A stretch of DNA of 24,855 nt from the IMG/VR virus record IMGVR_UViG_3300032092_000234, positions 1 to 24,855 of that record. One strand, 5' to 3'. This document shows, one piece after another, positions 21,805-24,855 of this stretch. The position numbers were made by a program, and so were the translations under genes. Position 1 is the first letter of the stretch; every line of letters starts with the position of its first letter. The DNA is from a virus. A model generated the notes under the pieces. It saw nothing but the letters and a program-made list of their open reading frames with translations. It did no database searches and was not told the origin of the DNA.

Positions 21805-22805
21805 TAAAGTCCGTATACTGAAAAAGTGGTAGGGGGAGTATATCCCGTAGCAACATCATTACTAATAGCAAACGGAGCAATATTTACAATTTGCGATTGC
21901 CGAGGCGCAATTCTCAAAGTAGTCACATCTATGTTGTATGCATCCGCTGACGGGTTTCCGCTTAGAGGACCACTAACGGTTCCTGCTCCAATTGGTGCAA
22001 CCACTCCATTCCACTCGGTGCTTGTTGGAATGTAGTTGTTTGCCGTATTACCGTCACACACCTGTGCGCCCCACAAAACAATCTGAGAAGATGTCGTTTT
22101 GTATCCACAACTGAATGCTATATTTTCTTCGTCATCACTTGTGGTTGTACTGGAAACAAAGGTGAAAGAATACCGCGTGGGAACTGGTGTGAGTGTGAAC
22201 TCTTCTGAAAAAATACTTGAAGTAGCAGGAGCATTGGTGTAATAACCAATTCGGAATTTAGGATTTTGTGAAAACGCTCCACCACCAGAATCTCCACACG
22301 CCCACACTGATGCAGTATACATTTTCCCCTTGACAAAAATTCCAGGAGATTGCACTCCAAGAGGATGATACACACCACCTTGAGTGAGTCCCGCACTACC
22401 AACAATTAAACGAACTCCGTTTGTGCTTCCGTCAGGCATTCGTATAGGTGAAAATCTACTTGTTCCTGCTGGATGAGTAGAGTCATAGTTGTACCAACGA
22501 TTCACATTAAACGCCCCTGCTGCGGTCAGTCCGCCCTGCACATTTTCACTGAACCTACAGTAGTTGGTAACACCAGTCATGGGAGAGCCATAAGAATACG
22601 CATTATAGGTTAGTCCCGTAACAGCGGTGTTTACTGCAAAGATAGCCGTTGGCTCACTTTTACTGCGGAGCGTTTCGGCACTATACCAATAGTTGCTAAT
22701 TGCTGCACCGCTTGCGTTCACCATATTCGGTACACCGACAGTACTTGGCGGTCCAGTTATTCCAAACAGCACAACTTTTGAGTAAACATCAAATCCGTCA
22801 GACAT
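21801..22805 (-). CDS. Virion structural or fibre protein with carbohydrate-binding-like domain
   Basis: The 334-residue product begins MSDGFDVYSKVVLFGITG and has a central region with the strand order of CBM4/9-like or concanavalin-type beta-sandwiches: SENVQGGLTAAGAFNVNRWY, then GVRLIVGSAG, then KGKMYTASVWACGDSGGG, FRIGYYTN, PTRYSFTFVS and IVLWGAQVCDGNTANNYIPT. That 'W..G.Q...G..A..YIPT' ending is common in phage tail-fibre modules. The C-terminus (VTTLRIAPRQSQIVNIAPFA) is a separate strand region. GGAGGAAA precedes the ATG. It probably contacts the host surface. Binding specificity cannot be read. Confidence 0.78.
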   Translation of the reverse strand: MSDGFDVYSKVVLFGITGPPSTVGVPNMVNASGAAISNYWYSAETLRSKSEPTAIFAVNTAVTGLTYNAYSYGSPMTGVTNYCRFSENVQGGLTAAGAFNVNRWYNYDSTHPAGTSRFSPIRMPDGSTNGVRLIVGSAGLTQGGVYHPLGVQSPGIFVKGKMYTASVWACGDSGGGAFSQNPKFRIGYYTNAPATSSIFSEEFTLTPVPTRYSFTFVSSTTTSDDEENIAFSCGYKTTSSQIVLWGAQVCDGNTANNYIPTSTEWNGVVAPIGAGTVSGPLSGNPSADAYNIDVTTLRIAPRQSQIVNIAPFAISNDVATGYTPPTTFSVYGLY

Positions 22806-22835
22806 GGGCTTTCCTCCAGTCCCTTATGTAGACCA

Positions 22836-22864
22836 ATAGAAAAGGGAGCCTTGCGGCTCCCCTT
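22836..22864 (-). terminator. Intrinsic terminator of the tmRNA gene
   Basis: On the minus strand GGGAGCC-GCAA-GGCTCCC (22861-22844) is followed by TTTTCTATT. The GCAA tetraloop and 7-bp G/C-rich stem make it strong. It ends the tmRNA precursor 38 nt before the next gene start. Confidence 0.88.
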
Positions 22865-22903
22865 TCAGCCCGTTCAGATGCGGGAGGGCTAGTCCCCACG
22901 GCT

Positions 22904-22945
22904 TCAAGCCGCCATTGCCAGTCTGTTGGCAATTATTGTTGCAGC
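22904..22945 (-). other. tmRNA proteolysis-tag reading frame
   Basis: The frame GCT GCA ACA ATA ATT ... GCG GCT TGA encodes AATIIANRLAMAA. The end (LAMAA) is close to the ALAA/AVAA degrons of bacterial tags, and the double Ala at the start is like alphaproteobacterial tags. The exact first codon is inferred from the AAACT just before it. Confidence 0.75.
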
Positions 22946-23027
22946 AGTTTTTTTAACGAGGATCCACCACACGCCTCGGGCATCTCCTGCTTCAGTACTC
23001 CGCACCAGTCGATTCCGAATCGACCCC

Positions 23028-23114
23028 TTATGTTTTGCCCCCGCTGCAAACGGAGGGCTTGACTGCGGGAAGAGGCGGGTGATGCAGTCACTCCGCATTC
23101 GCGCATCTGAGTAA
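23028..23114 (-). other. Spacer between the two tmRNA pieces
   Basis: These 87 nt lie between the 3' acceptor strand and the 5' acceptor strand. In two-piece tmRNAs this segment is cut out during maturation. It contains G/C-rich inverted stretches (CTCCGTTTGCAGCGGGGG and others) and no gene. Confidence 0.75.
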
Positions 23115-23180
23115 TGGAGTCGGGGGGAGTCGAACCCCCGTGCTGTATGCGTTTTCGTCCACGATCAACAATGCCGTAAG

Positions 23181-23187
23181 TATTTAG
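23181..23187 (-). promoter_or_regulatory. Possible late-type promoter of the tmRNA
   Basis: The minus strand reads CTAAATA overlapping the stop of the 23184-23585 gene. Transcription would begin near 23175, a few nucleotides before the acceptor piece, which fits a tmRNA precursor start. Confidence 0.5.
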
Positions 23188-23585
23188 GCTGGCTCTAGCA
23201 TTTCGTCTTCGCGGTACTGCCCTCTCCACGCAGCAAGAGGAATAAACAGGTGTCCCACCGTATCGTCCCACACCCACCACCCACCGCTGGCTTCTGCACA
23301 GTACAGCAGCATCTGTCCCTCTGTGGTGTCCTGACGCAACGCCAAGTTCCACAGGTAATGCTCCAATCCAATCATCCACCCTGAACCGTAGTACTCTTCG
23401 CTCAGGTCGCGCATGATACGCAGCAAGATTTGCTTATGGATTTCGCGGTCGCTTATCCGTCCGAGTGCGCGGTTTCCGCTTGGTGGCTTTTCGTTCAGTC
23501 TTGGCTTTGCCGAAAACAGCCTCCCAACCAGCGTCCCAAGCCACGCGATCAACCTTCCGATACGAGTCACCTTTTCCTGCGCCAT
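23184..23585 (-). CDS. Hypothetical protein with tryptophan-rich C-terminus
   Basis: The 133-residue product starts with a short amphipathic/hydrophobic helix and basic residues (RIGRLIAWLGTLVGRLFSAK), then a helical segment (SDREIHKQILLRIMRDLSEE) and a compact aromatic part (GWMIGLEHYLWNLAL, then GGWWVWDDTVGHLFIPLAAW). GGAAGG lies before the ATG. The N-terminal helix may bind membrane. No family recognised. It is followed directly by the tmRNA. Confidence 0.68.
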   Translation of the reverse strand: MAQEKVTRIGRLIAWLGTLVGRLFSAKPRLNEKPPSGNRALGRISDREIHKQILLRIMRDLSEEYYGSGWMIGLEHYLWNLALRQDTTEGQMLLYCAEASGGWWVWDDTVGHLFIPLAAWRGQYREDEMLEPA

Positions 23586-23611
23586 GAGTGCCTTCCATTT
23601 CTAAACCTCAT

Positions 23612-23827
23612 TTACTGCTGCTTTTCGTCTTTCTTTAGCAACCGCTTCCAATCGTTCAGGGATCGGTACGCGGATCGGAATAGAGCGAGGGTGAGAGGGG
23701 TGTATCCAATACGACCGCTCTTGTCTCGTCTGTACTTTTCAAGTCGCGGCAAGTCTCCGCATAGGTCATCAAAGGCTTTCGCCAGTTCACGAAGGGCTTG
23801 CAGTTCTTCAGCATCTCGTTCACGCAT
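23612..23827 (-). CDS. Small charged helical protein
   Basis: The 71-residue product (MRERDAEELQALRELAKAFD, then LPRLEKYRRDKSGRIG, then SAYRSLNDWKRLLKKDEKQQ) is almost all charged helix. GGAGGTG precedes the ATG. Function unknown. Confidence 0.66.
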   Translation of the reverse strand: MRERDAEELQALRELAKAFDDLCGDLPRLEKYRRDKSGRIGYTPLTLALFRSAYRSLNDWKRLLKKDEKQQ

Positions 23828-23875
23828 CGCACACCTCCTGTACCGCCGATATCGTGAGTCAAGCCGCGTTCTCCT

Positions 23876-24133
23876 TTACGCTTGCGGCTTGGCAGAAAAG
23901 CCAAACGGCTTTGGCTCGTAAGGCTCAATCTCTGATGCCTTGCGAATGTTGAGACTTGCGGGGACAGCGACCGCAGGACGGTCAAGGTTGGCTACCGCGT
24001 CCTGCACGATGCGATTAATCTGATCGTTAAAGGTGCGGTTGTTGGCGTGAGCCGCCTTGGCAATCTTCAGGAACGCAGCGTCCCCGATGTTCATGTCAAG
24101 CGTAATGCTTGTGGTCTTCTTGGGTGTACTCAT
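23876..24133 (-). CDS. Possible ribbon-helix-helix regulator
   Basis: The 85-residue product has a short strand (TTSITLDMNI) followed by two helices (DAAFLKIAKAAHANNR and TFNDQINRIVQDAVANL), the Arc/CopG ribbon-helix-helix layout of small DNA-binding dimers. The C-terminal 35 residues are Pro-rich and end FGFSAKPQA. GGAG lies upstream of the ATG. It may regulate the neighbouring accessory genes. No operator was identified. Confidence 0.65.
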   Translation of the reverse strand: MSTPKKTTSITLDMNIGDAAFLKIAKAAHANNRTFNDQINRIVQDAVANLDRPAVAVPASLNIRKASEIEPYEPKPFGFSAKPQA

Positions 24134-24136
24134 GGT

Positions 24137-24436
24137 TTAGTCTCCAATCTTCTTGCCGTTGAGAGCAAGCAGCGCAACTTCGCGTCCACATGGGGAAACC
24201 CACAGTTCATACGGGTCAACACCCCAATCCATCACTGCTCTCTTCACGAGTTTATTTAGGTCACCGTCCCGATCAATGATTTCTGAAATAGCGAAATCCT
24301 GAATTTCGTAATTGGGGGTGGCGATTCCAAACATCCACAACCCATCGCCTTCGTAATCAATGAAAGCCATCTGATCGTTTTGCGTGGGGTTGCTGCCGTT
24401 GAATTCACTGTCGAAATTGGTGTTGTTGTAGTGCAT
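24137..24436 (-). CDS. Small acidic hypothetical protein
   Basis: I start at ATG 24436 because the longer frame from 24580 would run through the tRNA. The 99-residue product (MHYNNTNFDSEFNGSNPTQN, then MAFIDYEGDGLWMFGIATPN, then AVMDWGVDPYELWVSPCGRE) appears as a small alpha/beta domain. The ribosome site is poor (only A-rich bases upstream), so translation may rely on the AT-rich leader just after tRNA-Ile. Function unknown. Confidence 0.62.
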   Translation of the reverse strand: MHYNNTNFDSEFNGSNPTQNDQMAFIDYEGDGLWMFGIATPNYEIQDFAISEIIDRDGDLNKLVKRAVMDWGVDPYELWVSPCGREVALLALNGKKIGD

Positions 24437-24450
24437 GGTAGTTTTGTAAA

Positions 24451-24521
24451 TAGGCGGTTCAGGTGTCGATCCTGAATGAACCTGGTATAAGCAGGTCTGC
24501 GAAGCCGTCCGCCCACCGCCC
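24451..24521 (-). tRNA. Probable tRNA-Ile (anticodon UAU), unusual T-loop
   Basis: Acceptor GGGCGGT/ACCGCCT pairs over 7 bp (first pair G-U). The anticodon arm is ACCTG-CTTATAC-CAGGT with anticodon TAT. The T-stem is TCAGG/CCTGA, but the loop is ATCGACA instead of TTCRANN. The D-stem is short (GCG/CGC), position 8 is G, and the total is 71 nt. Most features of a tRNA are present but the T-loop makes it less certain. Confidence 0.65.
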
Positions 24522-24527
24522 AGTGGT

Positions 24528-24707
24528 TTAGTTCTTGAGAACAGAGATGAACAGCGTGAGCGTGAGCAGCACGGACGCAACGGAAATGGCGCACAGCATC
24601 ACGGTGACAAGAATGGTTTCAATGTCATCACGGGTGTAGCACAGCGCGGGTGCAGTCTTCTTTGCGGTCTTGCTCTTCTTGGTGGTCTTTTCAATCTGAA
24701 TCTTCAT
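24528..24707 (-). CDS. Small tail-anchored membrane protein
   Basis: The start is ATG 24707 with GGAG 7 nt upstream; longer starts at 24758 or 24752 overlap the upstream gene. The 59-residue product has a basic N-terminus (MKIQIEKTTKKSKTAKKTAP) and one C-terminal membrane helix (IETILVTVMLCAISVASVLL). It lies directly before tRNA-Ile. Function unknown. Confidence 0.66.
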   Translation of the reverse strand: MKIQIEKTTKKSKTAKKTAPALCYTRDDIETILVTVMLCAISVASVLLTLTLFISVLKN

Positions 24708-24711
24708 GGGT

Positions 24712-24855
24712 TTACTCCGTAACGGTGATTCGGTTCTTTTGATTGGTGACATGACCACTCGGAGTCTTCACAAAATAGTTGCTCCGTTGCCGATCATCGT
24801 CATGTCCCAAACGGTAGTTGATTGAGGAGACTCCACGGCTCTGGAGTTCCTGAAA
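24712..24855 (-). CDS. C-terminal end of a hypothetical protein (partial)
   Basis: The minus frame is open from the window edge to TAA at 24712, giving 47 residues (FQELQSRGVSSINYRLGHDD, then NYFVKTPSGHVTNQKNRITV and TE). The sequence is polar and basic and reads like real coding sequence; its stop lies 4 nt before the next start, as in the other gene pairs here. The 5' part is outside the window. No family recognised. Confidence 0.6.
   Translation of the reverse strand, partial: FQELQSRGVSSINYRLGHDDDRQRSNYFVKTPSGHVTNQKNRITVTE

Larger units (their letters stand above)
22870..23170 (-). ncRNA. ssrA: Circularly permuted two-piece tmRNA (ssrA) encoded by the phage
   Basis: Read 5' to 3' on the minus strand, the acceptor piece comes first. 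It has T-arm GGGGG-TTCGACT-CCCCC (23139-23123), 3' acceptor strand CGACTCC (23122-23116) and A at 23115, with no CCA. After an 87-nt spacer the coding piece begins GGGGTCG (23027-23021), which pairs with CGACTCC over 7 bp (one G-U). Next come tmRNA hallmarks: ATTCGGAATCGACTGG, then GATGCCCGAGG and CCTCGTTAAAAAAACTGCT, matching the PK1 region just before the tag of one-piece tmRNAs. The tag reads AATIIANRLAMAA then TGA (22945-22904). The stop lies in the loop of CGGCT-TGA-AGCCG. A terminator follows. tmRNA with SmpB frees stalled ribosomes and marks the peptide for proteolysis. The resume codon (GCT 22945) is inferred. Confidence 0.9.

Noticed and set aside
22904-23098. Minus-strand protein frame of 64 codons over the tmRNA
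   Set aside because: Only its last codons are meaningful, as the tmRNA tag; the rest is structural RNA (PK1 and spacer) and has no ribosome site.
24253-24259. CTAAATA inside the 24137-24436 gene
   Set aside because: It lies inside a reading frame 120 nt from the next start; more likely chance.
24437-24580. N-terminal extension of the 24137 gene
   Set aside because: It would be read through the tRNA-Ile sequence and has a low-quality, Arg/Cys/Ser-rich translation.

Overview
The window is a piece of a T4-like (tailed, contractile) bacteriophage genome. The recognisable genes are baseplate hub and wedge proteins (gp5, gp27, gp53, gp48, gp26, a gp51-like segment), a tail tube-fold protein, a tape measure (gp29-like), head completion gp4, the ssDNA-binding protein gp32 and the late-transcription co-activator gp33. 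The gp5 without a lysozyme domain and the cysteine-free gp32 resemble the marine and cyanophage side of the T4 superfamily more than T4 itself. The host cannot be named. The permuted tmRNA form points to an alphaproteobacterial or cyanobacterial host, because those groups use two-piece tmRNAs.

Layout. (1) 1-6531, minus strand: a tightly coupled baseplate operon (gp48, gp53, gp27, gp5, a small possible carbohydrate-binding protein, and a PAAR-tipped protein running off the left edge). It starts from a T4-type late promoter, and most stop and start codons overlap as TGATG or TAATG. (2) 6567-11221, plus strand: gp4, an unknown protein, a tail tube/gp54-family protein, then gp26, a gp51-like frame and the tape measure. 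A U_UUU_UUU slippery heptamer at the end of gp26 suggests a -1 frameshift that makes a gp26-gp51 fusion. (3) 11222-12582, minus strand: gp33 and gp32, with a sigma70-type promoter and a strong terminator for gp32. (4) 12619-16340, plus strand: three virion-type proteins, one with a cupredoxin-like copper site followed by proline-rich tandem repeats. (5) 16345-24855, minus strand: an accessory region of small genes, four tRNAs (Glu-UUC, Lys-UUU, Gly-UCC and probable Ile-UAU), a lipoprotein, a secreted Gly/Tyr-rich protein, a cytidine-deaminase-fold protein, a DksA-like zinc finger protein, a possible ribbon-helix-helix protein, two structural proteins and a tmRNA.

The most striking item is a circularly permuted, two-piece transfer-messenger RNA at about 22870-23170 (minus). 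The T-arm and 3' acceptor strand come first, then an 87-nt spacer, then the 5' acceptor strand, a pseudoknot like tmRNA PK1, a tag frame ending ...ANRLAMAA-stop, a hairpin holding the stop codon, and a terminator. A late-type promoter motif sits just upstream.

Regulation. Two promoter classes can be read directly. One is TTGACA-16 nt-(TACAAT/TATACT/TACTAT), found four times on the minus strand before gp32 and accessory genes. The other is a T4 late-type octamer (TATAAATA, CATAAATA, GATAAATA, CTAAATA) before structural genes, gp33, accessory genes and the tmRNA. The presence of gp33 in the window fits the second class.
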